Shown here: piece after piece, positions 32,872-43,431 of the stretch
Numbering within the stretch: the first letter of the stretch is position 1
Layout of the letters: each line of letters opens with the position of its first letter
Origin: Collinsella sp.
GTDB lineage: Bacteria; Actinomycetota; Coriobacteriia; Coriobacteriales; Coriobacteriaceae
Direction: 5' to 3'
Assembly: GCA_018380195.1 (NCBI GenBank)
Contig: JAGZUC010000004.1
Location: forward strand, 33,929-97,928
Length of the DNA stretch: 64,000 nt
The notes under the pieces: model-generated
Databases searched by the model: none
Told to the model about the DNA's origin: nothing
The model's input: only the letters and a program-made list of their open reading frames with translations
Position numbers and translations under genes: made by a program

Positions 32872-33093
32872 ATGCGTTTCACAATCAAGACTTCCGGCCT
32901 CATGTGCGGCCATTGCGATGCCACCGTCGAGACCGCGCTGCTCAACGTTGCCGGCGTGACCGACGCCGATGCCGATCACGAGACCCAGACCGTCCAGGTA
33001 GAGTGCGCCGACACCGTGACCGCCGAGCAGCTCGCCGCCGCCGTCGAGGGCGCCGGCGAGAAATTCCATGCCCTGTCCGTAACCGCCGCGTAG
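32872..33093 (+). CDS. copZ: CopZ-like heavy-metal-binding chaperone
   Basis: The 73-residue HMA-fold protein has the metal site MCGHC (LMCGHCDATVETAL) in place of the usual MTCxxC, so the Met-x-Cys-x-x-Cys pattern is kept with a Gly-His interior. It would carry Cu(I) to CopA's N-terminal domain. The start follows AGAGAGG. It lies between copA and csoR and behind the long RNA-like hairpin, which may tune its level separately from copA. Confidence 0.85.
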   Translation: MRFTIKTSGLMCGHCDATVETALLNVAGVTDADADHETQTVQVECADTVTAEQLAAAVEGAGEKFHALSVTAA

Positions 33094-33116
33094 CAGGCGC
33101 CACCTGCCCCCTCAGA

Positions 33117-33183
33117 AGTTGCGGTGAAATACGGACTGTTGAGCCGCCCTAGGCCCTTAAACAGTCCGTATTTCACCGCAACT
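33117..33183. repeat. Dispersed inverted repeat, family A copy 3
   Basis: Perfect 24-bp arms (AGTTGCGGTGAAATACGGAC...) enclose a 19-base centre between the chaperone gene and csoR. Compared with copy 1, both arms carry the same compensated change (ATAGGG to ATACGG), as expected if the stem is maintained. Confidence 0.8.
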
Positions 33184-33225
33184 GACGGGGACATCCGGAA
33201 GATCGACCAGAAACGAGGACCCGCC

Positions 33226-33498
33226 ATGATGGCAGACCACAAATCGGTGACCCGCATGCTCAAAACGGCACGCGGCCAGATCGACGGCATCTTGCGGATG
33301 GTCGATGAGGACCGCTATTGCGTCGACATCTCCACGCAGCTCATGGCAACACAGGCGCTCCTCGCGCGCATTAACGCCGACGTGCTCAAGGCGCATATCG
33401 AGGGCTGCGTGACTTCGGCAATCGAATCGGGCGACGAAGACCTCAAAGCCGCCAAACTCGCCGAAATCGAACGCGTCGTCGACAAACTCTCCAAGTAA
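33226..33498 (+). CDS. csoR: CsoR-family copper-sensing repressor
   Basis: This 90-residue four-helix repressor has the Cu(I) ligand set Cys-His-Cys: Cys in RYCVDI, then His and Cys in LKAHIEGC. The N-terminal DNA-contact helix is VTRMLKTARGQIDGIL. Two consecutive ATGs follow GAGGA; the first is used. An earlier frame would read through the upstream repeat and is rejected. It probably represses copA through the palindrome at 30312-30324. Confidence 0.9.
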   Translation: MMADHKSVTRMLKTARGQIDGILRMVDEDRYCVDISTQLMATQALLARINADVLKAHIEGCVTSAIESGDEDLKAAKLAEIERVVDKLSK

Positions 33499-33508
33499 TT
33501 GGGGCATT

Positions 33509-33555
33509 GGGGACAGGTACGTTTGCACCACATTGGTGCAGATTAACCTGTCCCC
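33509..33555. repeat. Dispersed inverted repeat, family G
   Basis: GGGGACAGGTACGTTTGCAC pairs imperfectly with its complement ending CCTGTCCCC, with almost no loop. The same sequence frames family A copy 2 at 22.5 kb, and a half-copy is at 63134-63156. It starts 11 bases after the csoR stop. Confidence 0.7.
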
Positions 33556-33610
33556 CTTGCTCTAAATCGGGTATAAAGGCGTGCGGCATATCGAATGAAA
33601 GGCAATTTGC

Positions 33611-34084
33611 ATGAATGACTTTATGAAGGGCCGCAATGGCGCTGACGAACTCACCATCGTGATGGGCTTCGCAGGCATTATCATCGCCATGATCGGATCG
33701 ATAGCCCGCATCCAGTGGCTCAGCTGGATTGCCATCGCCGTAATCGTGATTGGCGTGCTGCGCGGCCTGTCCAAAAATATCGACGCACGTCACAAGGAGA
33801 ACGAGGCCTTTGTCGCCGCGACTGCAAACGTACCCGGCTTGGGCAAGTTTGTAGCTAGCTTGGGCGGCGGAGCTGCAGCGGCCAACGCCTCGCGCGCAGC
33901 CGGTACTAGCAAGGAAGACTTTGAACGTGCCAAGCGCACAGCCAAGAAGATGTGGAAGGGCCGCAAGACCACGGCCTATCTCAAGTGCCCCAACTGCGGC
34001 CAGATGCTCTCCGTTCCCAAGGGCAAAGGCAAGATCCGCGTCACCTGCCCCAAGTGCCATGCCAAGATGGAGACGCGCTCATAG
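33611..34084 (+). CDS. Hypothetical membrane protein with C-terminal zinc ribbon
   Basis: This 157-residue protein has two N-terminal membrane helices (LTIVMGFAGIIIAMIGSI and WLSWIAIAVIVIGVL). A charged middle and a C-terminal four-Cys zinc ribbon follow: CPNCGQ...TCPKCHAK, with intervals of two residues in each pair. The ribbon would face the cytoplasm if both helices span. Function is unknown. A GAAAGGC site precedes the ATG, and a strong terminator closes the unit. Confidence 0.75.
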   Translation: MNDFMKGRNGADELTIVMGFAGIIIAMIGSIARIQWLSWIAIAVIVIGVLRGLSKNIDARHKENEAFVAATANVPGLGKFVASLGGGAAAANASRAAGTSKEDFERAKRTAKKMWKGRKTTAYLKCPNCGQMLSVPKGKGKIRVTCPKCHAKMETRS

Positions 34085-34106
34085 CCGCCATACCATGGGA
34101 CAAATA

Positions 34107-34143
34107 AAAGCCGAGGCCTCGTATTGAGACCTCGGCTTTTTCT
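34107..34143 (+). terminator. Terminator after the zinc-ribbon protein gene
   Basis: AAAGCCGAGG pairs with CCTCGGCTTT around a 13-base loop, followed by TTTCTAATT. The A-run on the left side would also give a T-run for minus-strand transcripts of the amidohydrolase gene. Confidence 0.85.
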
Positions 34144-34191
34144 AATTATGACAAAAGGATTGCCCCCTTGTCGCATCGCCATATCGCGCGC

Positions 34192-35562
34192 TTACGCCAC
34201 GCCGTCGCGGGCAAGCTCCTCGGCCAACGCCTCGGCAGGCATGGCCATAATCGTGTCGAGCTCGGCGTCCACCTCGGGAATACGCTTCACCTTGAGTTTG
34301 CGCACCAGATCACCACGGCACATCACGTGCATCGGCTCACGCAGTGCGCACAGGTCATCGAGCGGATTCTTGCGCGTCACCAGGATATCGGCGGCCTTGC
34401 CGCACTCGATCGTGCCAGTATCGCCGCCCAGCCCCAGCAGCTCGGCATTAACCTGCGTGGCTGTATGCAGTGCGAAGGCGTTGCTCACGCCGACATACTT
34501 GGCAAAATAGGCGACCTCGCGCCACATGTCATACTGCGTCACGAACGGGCAGCTTGAGTCCGTGCCAAGGCCCACCTTAACGCCAGCTTCCAGTGCGGCA
34601 CGGGCGCTCTCGATGATGCCCGAGCACACGATGTCGCCGTTCTTCTTTTGCGTATCGGTAGAATGGGTCTTTTCCGGATCGAGCAGTACAAACGGCAGTG
34701 CGGGGCTGATTGTGCAGGTCACGCTCGGCGCGCGTCCCTCGAGCTGTGTTCCCGCGGCGCCGCGGTACAGCTCCAGGATCTCGGGGGTCATCGGAGCGCC
34801 GTGCTCGATTGTGTCGACGCCGGCCTGAAGCGCGGCCTTCACACCTTCGGTGCTCTCGACATGGGCCATGACCGGAAGGCCCATATCGTGCGCCGCCTTG
34901 CACGCCGCCGCGGCAACCTCCACCGGCATACGCAGCACGCCCGGCTCGCCCACCTCGGTCGCATCGAACACACCGCCCGTTACGAACAGCTTAATGACGT
35001 CGGCACCGCGCGCATACAGGTCGCGCACCTGTTCGGCTACCTCGGCGGGACTGTTTGCCACCTGGGCGAACAAGCCCGCACCATGGCCGCCCGGCACCGT
35101 GACGCCCGTTCCCGGCGCCACCAGGCGAGGACCTTGATACTTGCCGGCGTCGATGGCATTACGAACGGCGATGTCGGCAAACAGTGGGTCGCCCGCGCCG
35201 CGCACCGTGGTCACGCCGCTTGCCAGTTGTTGTTGGGCGCTGCCCTTAAGAATATGGCGCACGATGGCGCGCCCCACGGGATTATCGAGCTTCTTCATCA
35301 GCGCGCCTGCATCGCCCGTCGAAACCGGCTTGCCCGAACCGCACAGATGCACATGCATATTGATGAGGCCTGGCATGAGATACGCACCTGCCAGGTCGAT
35401 GACCTCGGCACCCGCAGGCGCCTGCGCCACAGCACTCGGCCCCATCCACGTGATGACGCCGCGCTCAACAGTCACAGCCATATCGGGTTGCGGCTCCATA
35501 TGCTCCGAACCATCCAGAATGGTCGCATTGATAAACAGCGTAGAACGATCAGCAGACGCCAT
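34192..35562 (-). CDS. Amidohydrolase-family protein (imidazolonepropionase/Xaa-Pro dipeptidase-like)
   Basis: The 456-residue TIM-barrel hydrolase has HVHL at the first metal site (LINMHVHLCG) and IKLFVTGG with the lysine expected to be carboxylated. AHVES and TIEHG carry further metal His residues, and LGTDSS the catalytic Asp. It resembles prolidase or imidazolonepropionase-like amidohydrolases; the substrate is unassigned and no histidine-degradation genes are nearby. The ATG follows GGGAGGAG. A longer in-frame start exists but has no site. Confidence 0.82.
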   Translation of the reverse strand: MASADRSTLFINATILDGSEHMEPQPDMAVTVERGVITWMGPSAVAQAPAGAEVIDLAGAYLMPGLINMHVHLCGSGKPVSTGDAGALMKKLDNPVGRAIVRHILKGSAQQQLASGVTTVRGAGDPLFADIAVRNAIDAGKYQGPRLVAPGTGVTVPGGHGAGLFAQVANSPAEVAEQVRDLYARGADVIKLFVTGGVFDATEVGEPGVLRMPVEVAAAACKAAHDMGLPVMAHVESTEGVKAALQAGVDTIEHGAPMTPEILELYRGAAGTQLEGRAPSVTCTISPALPFVLLDPEKTHSTDTQKKNGDIVCSGIIESARAALEAGVKVGLGTDSSCPFVTQYDMWREVAYFAKYVGVSNAFALHTATQVNAELLGLGGDTGTIECGKAADILVTRKNPLDDLCALREPMHVMCRGDLVRKLKVKRIPEVDAELDTIMAMPAEALAEELARDGVA

Positions 35563-35710
35563 ATCGAGCTCCTCCCTCACGATTAACATGAACATTTGTC
35601 CATTATCACCTAATGCAGCGATCTAAAGTCGAACATATCGGTTAACGGAAGGACGAGGGGATGTGGGGGACGGAATACGTTGCAGCCCCACCCCAGCAAC
35701 ATCAGGGGAA

Positions 35711-35769
35711 TGTCTCGATCTGTAACAGTTACGGGCCCAAACAGCCGCCAAACGTTACAGATTGAGACA
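35711..35769. repeat. Dispersed inverted repeat, family B copy 4
   Basis: TGTCTCGATCTGTAAC and GTTACAGATTGAGACA are separated by ~27 unique bases. It sits between two minus-strand genes, where it could separate their transcripts. Confidence 0.8.
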
Positions 35770-35804
35770 AAGTCAGGGCAGCAGGGCGACGCCAGCCACA
35801 CCCC

Positions 35805-36512
35805 CTACTCCCACTCCTGCTCGTAGATGTTGAGCGACTTCACGTACCGCCCCTGGGCGCCCATGATGTCGCGGACCAGGCGCAAAAAGAAGCTGATGCA
35901 CGAGGTGTCAAAGCCATCCTGCAGGTCCTCCGGATGCACCGCACCCGGCCCATCGACTGCCGTGTCACTCAGGCGCGCGATGTCGTACAGATAGAGCTGT
36001 CCCGCCGTCAGCCAGACATCGTCGACGCAAGCGAGGCGCACCGCAATCGCGCCGTCGCTCCAATGCTCCTTTTGCACGATATGCGGGTCGTAGACATCAA
36101 AGCGACGGTCGGTGCGCGTATCCTTCAGCGCAACTATGCCGTTCGCAGGATCCTTGTCCAAAATGCCAAAGCGCGAGAAATACTGCGTCTCGCGTACCTG
36201 CTCGAGCCGCTTGAGCGAGGCAGGCGAAAGCGATGCCGGCGGCTCGTCAACATACAGCTCGAGCAGCGTCTTGCCATGGCGATAGGAGCGCTCGAAGAGC
36301 AGCCAATCGGTAAACGCCATGTTGTAGGCCATGATTTCGTTTTGCGAAGGCTCGGTGCAATAGCTGAGCCACGGGTCGACAATGATCTCGAACTGTTCGC
36401 GCGCCGGCTCCAAAAACTGGAACTTCCGCAGCATCCAAAAATGGGCTATGTCGGCAATATCGTTGCCGACGGCTTCGGCTAGCTGCGCTCGGTCTAAAGC
36501 GTGGTCAGTCAT
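35805..36512 (-). CDS. Hypothetical protein (235 residues)
   Basis: I do not recognise a family. The protein is soluble and acidic, begins MTDHALDRAQLAEAVGNDIA, and is rich in aromatic residues (DPWLSYCTEPSQNEIMAYNM, FTDWLLFERSYRHGKTLLEL). Its middle reads like a small sensor or nucleic-acid-associated domain, but nothing specific can be claimed. A GAGGAGG site six bases ahead of the ATG and normal codon use support expression. It is probably monocistronic. Confidence 0.65.
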   Translation of the reverse strand: MTDHALDRAQLAEAVGNDIADIAHFWMLRKFQFLEPAREQFEIIVDPWLSYCTEPSQNEIMAYNMAFTDWLLFERSYRHGKTLLELYVDEPPASLSPASLKRLEQVRETQYFSRFGILDKDPANGIVALKDTRTDRRFDVYDPHIVQKEHWSDGAIAVRLACVDDVWLTAGQLYLYDIARLSDTAVDGPGAVHPEDLQDGFDTSCISFFLRLVRDIMGAQGRYVKSLNIYEQEWE

Positions 36513-36865
36513 GGCATCCTCCTCAAACTGATAGACCTCAATTTGAGCTTACGAGGAGGGTGGTCGGCCACGACCAGCGCGGGCAAAATAGGCCTCCGGC
36601 TGCAAACCAGATGCTGACCAAACACTTGACGAAAAGCTTGACCGAAAATGCGCACCGCAACAAAACCGCAGGTAAACATAGACGGCCAACCCGCCCTTTT
36701 GAGCCAGATACCCACAGCCACCACAGAAACAACAGGTGACCACAGCCCAAGAAGTCGACAAATAAACACCCGTACGTCGACAAACGAGCAAATCGCTCGC
36801 AAAGAGTGTCCCCAACGACTAGACAAAAAATGACTAGTCATTGGGAACGTTCTTAAATGACTACT
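36513..36865. other. Gene-free region with an inverted repeat (family H)
   Basis: No credible gene is present; this stretch is lower in GC than its neighbours. At 36808-36848 GTCCCCAACGACTAG and CTAGTCATTGGGAAC form an imperfect 15-base inverted repeat around an A-rich loop. It is ~20 bases from the gltD stop and may act as its terminator, though no U-tract follows. Confidence 0.55.
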
Positions 36866-38347
<1,482 letters not shown>

Positions 38348-38352
38348 GGCAC

Positions 38353-41300
38353 TTACGCCTCCTTCTTGGTCGAAGCAACAGAGCTGGCGGCGGCGGGCAC
38401 AGCGCCAGCCACAGCGCCACCCGCAACATCAAAGCGATCAACATCAGCGGCGTCGGCGCGACCGGTCACAATGTCAAACGCCAGCTCCTCGGCCTGCGCA
38501 TGCGTCTTGCCGACGGCCTCGGCGGCGGCGACAATCGCCAGCACGCGCTCGTACTCGGTCGGAATGACCTTCACAAAGTGCTTGCTCATCGTCTCAAAGC
38601 TGTAGAGCAGCTTAATGCCGCGCGGGCTCTGCGTCGCGTCCACGTGCTCCTGGATGAGCTCGCGAATCTGTGCCAGCTCACCGGCCGTCGGGGCCTTGAG
38701 CTCAACGCTCTCGTGGTTCACACGGGCATCGAGGGTGCCGTACTGGTCAAAGACGTAAGCCACGCCGCCCGTCATGCCGGCGGCGAAGTTCTGCCCGACC
38801 TCGCCCAAGATGAGCGCCAGACCTCCCGTCATGTACTCGCAGCCATGGTTGCCGCAGCCCTCGACCACCACCGTGGCACCGGAGTTGCGTACGCCAAAGC
38901 GCTGGCCGGCCAGGCCGTTAATGAAGCCGCGGCCACTCGTAGCGCCAAAGAACGCAACGTTGCCCACGATGATGTTCTCGTCGAACTTGTAGGTCGCATG
39001 CGGGTTGGGGCGCACCGACACCTCGCCGCCCGAAAGGCCCTTGCCAAAGTAGTCGTTGGCGTCGCCGCACACGTTGAGCGTAATGCCGCGCGGCAGGAAG
39101 GCGCCAAAGCTCTGACCGGCCGAACCATCGCAATCGATGGTGATGGAGCCGGCGGGCAGGCCCTCGGGATGCGCCTTGGTCACCGCGTTGCCCAAGATGG
39201 TGCCCACGCAGCGGTTGACGTTGGCGATATCGGCGCGAAAGCGAATCGGACGCAGGTGCGCACGGGCATCGGCCGTATAGGGCACAAACAACGTGGAGTC
39301 GAGCGTCTTGTCGAGCTCGCTGTCCGCAGCCATCTGGGGCAGGAAGTGACGGCCGTCGGCACCCGGGATATGGGCACCGAACTCGCAGGTCGCGCTCGCC
39401 AGCACGGGCGACAGATCGAGCAGGTTGGCCTTGCGGTTGCCCGGGACCTCAATCTGGCGCAAGCACTCGGGATGGCCGACCATCTCGTCGACGGTGCGGA
39501 AGCCCAGGCTCGCCATGACCTCACGCAGCTGCTCGGCAACAAAGAGCATAAAGTGCTCAACGTGCTCGGGCTTGCCGCGGAAGCCGCGACGCAAGCGACA
39601 GTTTTGCGTGGCAATGCCGGCCGGGCAGGTATCCTGCTGGCAGTCGCGCTGCATGAGGCAGCCCATGGAGATGAGCGGCATGGTCGCAAAGCCAAACTCC
39701 TCGGCACCCAGCAGGCAGGCGACGGCGACGTCGGTGCCGTCCATGAGCTTGCCATCGGCCTCGAGCACCACGCGTGAGCGCAAACCGTTTTGCAGCAGCG
39801 TCTGCTGGGCCTCGGCAAGGCCAAGCTCCAGCGGCAGACCCGCGTGCCAGATAGAGTCGCGCGCAGCGGCACCCGAGCCGCCATTGTGGCCGCTGATCAA
39901 GATCTTGTCGGCAGCGCCCTTGGCCACGCCGGTGGCGATGGTGCCGACGCCGGCCTCGCTGACCAGCTTGACCGACACGCGCGCGCCGGGGTTGGCGTTC
40001 TTAAGATCGAAGATAAGCTCTGCCAAGTCCTCGATGGAGTAGATGTCGTGGTGCGGCGGAGGCGAAATCAGGCCGATGCCGGGCGTGGACTGACGGACCT
40101 CGGCAATCCAGGGGTAGACCTTCTTGCCGGGCAGGTGGCCACCCTCGCCGGGCTTGGCGCCCTGGGCCATCTTGATCTGAATCTCGAAGGCGCTGCACAG
40201 GTAGCGGCTCGTCACGCCAAAGCGCGCGCTTGCCACCTGCTTGATGGCGGAGTTCTTGGAGTCACCGTTGGCCAGCGGGGTCTCGCGGCGCGGATCCTCG
40301 CCGCCCTCGCCGGAGTTGGAACGGCCGTGCAGGCGGTTCATGGCGATGGCCATGCACTCGTGTGCTTCCTTGCTGATGGAGCCGTACGACATGGCGCCGG
40401 TGTTAAAGCGGCGGACGATGTTGAGCGCAGGCTCGACCTCGTCGAGCGAAACCGGCGTGCGACCGTTAGCGTTAAAGTCGAGCAAGTCGCGCAGGCGCAC
40501 GGCACGGCCGGTGCGGTGCAGGCGGGCGCTGTACTCCTTAAAGGTGTCGTAGCTGTCCTCACGGCAGGCGGTCTGCAGCAAGTAGACAGTCTGTGGATCG
40601 ATGAGGTGATCCTCGCCGCCGAGCGGGCGCCACTTGGTCAGACCCAGCGTGGGCAGCTGATCGGGAGCCGGGCTCTTAAGGATAGCGAGCGCGGCGTCGT
40701 AACGCTCGTTTTGCTCGCGCTCAACGTCCTCGACACCCATACCGCCCACACGGCTCACCGTGCCGGCGAAGTACGCGTTGACGAACTCCGGCGTAAAGCC
40801 GACGGCCTCAAAGATTTGCGCGGAGTGGTAGCTCTGCACCGTGGAGATGCCCATCTTGGACATGATGGAGACGATGCCCGCCGTCGCGGCCTTGTTGTAG
40901 TTGGCGATGCCCTGCTCGGCTGTCACGTCCAGATCGCCGTGCGCCGCCAAGTCGCGGATGCACGCATGCGCGTTGTACGGATAGATACCGCTCGCGGAAT
41001 AGCCCACCAGCGCCGCAAAGTTGTGCGGGGACACGGCGTCGCCACACTCCACCACGATGTCGGCAAAGGTACGCACGCCGGCACGGATCAGGTGGTTGTG
41101 CACGCAGCCCACGGCGAGCAGCGACGGCACGGGCACCTCGCCCGCCGCAGCACGGTCGCTCAGCACCACGATGTTCACGCCATCGCGAACCGCGGCCTCG
41201 ACGTCTTCGGCAAGCTGCTTGAGCGCAGCCTGCAGCGCGCCCTCACCCGCGTCGCGGCGGTACACGGCACGGAAACGGCGGGTCTTAAAGCCCACGCGGT

Positions 41301-43053
41301 CGATGGCGCAGATACGCTCGAACTCCTCCTCGCTCAGCAGTGGGCGCTCCAAGCGCACCAGCTGACAGGCCGTACGGGAGTCCTCGAGCAGGTTGCCGTG
41401 GTTGCCCAGGTAGAGCGTGGTCGAGGTGACCATATGCTCGCGAAGGGCGTCGATGGGCGGGTTCGTGACCTGAGCGAACAGCTGATAGAAGTAGTCGTAG
41501 AACGAACGCGTCTTCTTGGACAGGCAGGCCAGCGGCGCGTCGATGCCCATCGAAGCGAGCGGGGCCTTGCCCTGCTGGGCCATGGGACGCACGACCTCGT
41601 CGACGTCATCCCAGTGATAGCCGAGCTTGGCCATGCGCACGGCGGCAGGCACCTCGGCATCCTCGGCGGGTGTTGCCGCAACGGGCTCATCGAGTGCGCC
41701 GACGGTCAGCGTCTCCTCGGCAATCCAATCACGGTAGGGCTTTTCCTTGGCGTAACGGGCGCGCAGCTCGTCGTTGTAGATGACGCGGCCGCGGGCAAAA
41801 TCGACCTCGAGCATCTGGCCCGGTCCCAGACAGCCGCTCGTCAGGATGTTCTCGGGGCTCACCTCGATGGTGCCCACCTCGCTTGCCAGCATAAAGCGAC
41901 CGTCGCGCGTCACATAGTAGCGGGCGGGACGCAGGCCGTTACGGTCGAGGGCGGCACCCAGCGTGCGACCGTCGGTAAAGGCGATGGCCGCCGGGCCATC
42001 CCACGGCTCCATGAGCATGGACTGGTAAGCGTCGTAGGCGCGGCGCTCCTCACTCAGGCTGTCGTTGTGGTCCCACGGCTCGGGCAGCAACATGGACGCG
42101 GCACGCGTAAGCGGGCGACCGTTCATGACCAGGAACTCGAGCACGTTATCCAGAATCGCGGAGTCGGAGCCCTCGCGGTTGATGATGGGCATCACGCGCT
42201 CAAGATCGTGCTGCAGCACGGGGCTGTACAGGTTGGGCTCGCGGGCGCGGATCCAGTTGACGTTGCCCTTGAGGGTGTTGATCTCGCCGTTGTGGATGAT
42301 AAAGCGGTTGGGGTGCGCGCGCTCCCAGCTGGGCGTTGTGTTGGTTGAGTAGCGCGAGTGGACGAGCGCTACGGCCGTCTTGACGGCGGCGTCATTGAGA
42401 TCGATGAAAAAGCGACGCATCTGCGTGGCGACCAGCATGCCCTTGTACACGATAGTGCGCGAGCTCATGGAGCACACGTAGAAGATCTTGTCTCGCAGGG
42501 CAAACTCGGCGTCGGCCTTCTTCTCGATGGTGCGGCGGCACACGTACAGGCGGCGCTCGAAGGCGTCACCTGCCGGCGTGTCGTCCGGACGGCCCAGGAA
42601 GGCCTGCAGGATGGTTGGCATACAGGCGCGGGCCGTCTCGCCCAGGTCATGCGGGTCGACCGGCACCTCGCGCCAAAAGAGCAGCGGCACGCCGGCCTCG
42701 GCGCAGCCCTCCTCAAACACGCGACGGGCATCCTCTACGCCCTTGTCGTCCTGCGGGAAGAACAGCATGGCCACGCCATAGTCGCCCTCTGCCGGCAGAA
42801 TCTGGCCGCACTTTTGAGCCTCTTTACGGAAAAAGTGATGCGGAACCTGAAACAGGATGCCGGCGCCGTCGCCGGTGTTCTTCTCGAGTCCCGTGCCGCC
42901 GCGGTGCTCCAAGTTGACCAGAATGGACAGCGCGTCGTCCAGAATCTGGTGATGGCGCTCGCCGTTGATATCGGCAAGCGCGCCGATGCCACACGCATCG
43001 TGGTCGAATTCGGGGCGATAAAGGCCCTGCTGCTGAGCGGAATCTGCCTGCAT
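38353..43053 (-). CDS. gltB: Glutamate synthase large subunit
   Basis: This 1566-residue enzyme makes glutamate from glutamine and 2-oxoglutarate. It has an N-terminal class II amidotransferase domain whose catalytic Cys21 (FDHDACGIG) would be exposed by removing a 20-residue propeptide. The central domain, FMN-binding synthase domain (GEGGEDPRRE; PPHHDIYSIEDL) and 3Fe-4S Cys set (CLMQRDCQQDTCPAG) follow, then the C-terminal beta-helix (GxxxG repeats near VVVEGCGNHGCEYM). The last ~60 residues are an Ala-rich extension. A GGGGAGG site precedes the start. Confidence 0.95.
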   Translation of the reverse strand: MQADSAQQQGLYRPEFDHDACGIGALADINGERHHQILDDALSILVNLEHRGGTGLEKNTGDGAGILFQVPHHFFRKEAQKCGQILPAEGDYGVAMLFFPQDDKGVEDARRVFEEGCAEAGVPLLFWREVPVDPHDLGETARACMPTILQAFLGRPDDTPAGDAFERRLYVCRRTIEKKADAEFALRDKIFYVCSMSSRTIVYKGMLVATQMRRFFIDLNDAAVKTAVALVHSRYSTNTTPSWERAHPNRFIIHNGEINTLKGNVNWIRAREPNLYSPVLQHDLERVMPIINREGSDSAILDNVLEFLVMNGRPLTRAASMLLPEPWDHNDSLSEERRAYDAYQSMLMEPWDGPAAIAFTDGRTLGAALDRNGLRPARYYVTRDGRFMLASEVGTIEVSPENILTSGCLGPGQMLEVDFARGRVIYNDELRARYAKEKPYRDWIAEETLTVGALDEPVAATPAEDAEVPAAVRMAKLGYHWDDVDEVVRPMAQQGKAPLASMGIDAPLACLSKKTRSFYDYFYQLFAQVTNPPIDALREHMVTSTTLYLGNHGNLLEDSRTACQLVRLERPLLSEEEFERICAIDRVGFKTRRFRAVYRRDAGEGALQAALKQLAEDVEAAVRDGVNIVVLSDRAAAGEVPVPSLLAVGCVHNHLIRAGVRTFADIVVECGDAVSPHNFAALVGYSASGIYPYNAHACIRDLAAHGDLDVTAEQGIANYNKAATAGIVSIMSKMGISTVQSYHSAQIFEAVGFTPEFVNAYFAGTVSRVGGMGVEDVEREQNERYDAALAILKSPAPDQLPTLGLTKWRPLGGEDHLIDPQTVYLLQTACREDSYDTFKEYSARLHRTGRAVRLRDLLDFNANGRTPVSLDEVEPALNIVRRFNTGAMSYGSISKEAHECMAIAMNRLHGRSNSGEGGEDPRRETPLANGDSKNSAIKQVASARFGVTSRYLCSAFEIQIKMAQGAKPGEGGHLPGKKVYPWIAEVRQSTPGIGLISPPPHHDIYSIEDLAELIFDLKNANPGARVSVKLVSEAGVGTIATGVAKGAADKILISGHNGGSGAAARDSIWHAGLPLELGLAEAQQTLLQNGLRSRVVLEADGKLMDGTDVAVACLLGAEEFGFATMPLISMGCLMQRDCQQDTCPAGIATQNCRLRRGFRGKPEHVEHFMLFVAEQLREVMASLGFRTVDEMVGHPECLRQIEVPGNRKANLLDLSPVLASATCEFGAHIPGADGRHFLPQMAADSELDKTLDSTLFVPYTADARAHLRPIRFRADIANVNRCVGTILGNAVTKAHPEGLPAGSITIDCDGSAGQSFGAFLPRGITLNVCGDANDYFGKGLSGGEVSVRPNPHATYKFDENIIVGNVAFFGATSGRGFINGLAGQRFGVRNSGATVVVEGCGNHGCEYMTGGLALILGEVGQNFAAGMTGGVAYVFDQYGTLDARVNHESVELKAPTAGELAQIRELIQEHVDATQSPRGIKLLYSFETMSKHFVKVIPTEYERVLAIVAAAEAVGKTHAQAEELAFDIVTGRADAADVDRFDVAGGAVAGAVPAAASSVASTKKEA

Positions 43054-43236
43054 CGCGATCCTCCCCTAGATATTAGACAGTCAGTTGAATAGGCATACTA
43101 GGAGCATCGCCGGCCCGTTGTGTTTCCCACCCGTTTCGAAACAATCGCGTAACGCACGCCCTACGAGTGGACACCGCCGACCTCAAGGACAACGACAAGG
43201 GCCCCAAGTTCGACCTGTAAACTCACCACTTCAAAC

Positions 43237-43294
43237 ATCTCAATCTGTAACAGTAAGATCCAATTTCCATCCCTAGTTGTTACAGATCAAGACA
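43237..43294. repeat. Dispersed inverted repeat, family B copy 5
   Basis: ATCTCAATCTGTAAC and GTTACAGATCAAGACA flank ~27 unique bases between gltB and gpmA, which diverge. The surrounding 43054-43431 interval holds no gene; both promoters must lie here but were not resolved. Confidence 0.75.
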
Positions 43295-43431
43295 TTTCAG
43301 CAATCCCCTTTCACCATCCTATTCAAATACAACAATTTTGTTAGTCTTGGTTAACTTTTGAGCCTAAAACGGGTATCCTTTGCGGCGTCAAGCAAACGGC
43401 ACGCATGCCGTGCCACATTAAGGAGGCCCCT

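Noticed and set aside
33124..33225. Longer N-terminus for CsoR
   Set aside because: The added residues would be encoded by the family A repeat; the ATG pair after GAGGA gives the normal CsoR length.
36509..36841. Hydrophobic frames on the minus strand between gltD and the hypothetical gene
   Set aside because: Three overlapping frames are open at once, none has a ribosome-binding site, and composition (Cys/Trp/Arg-rich) is not protein-like.
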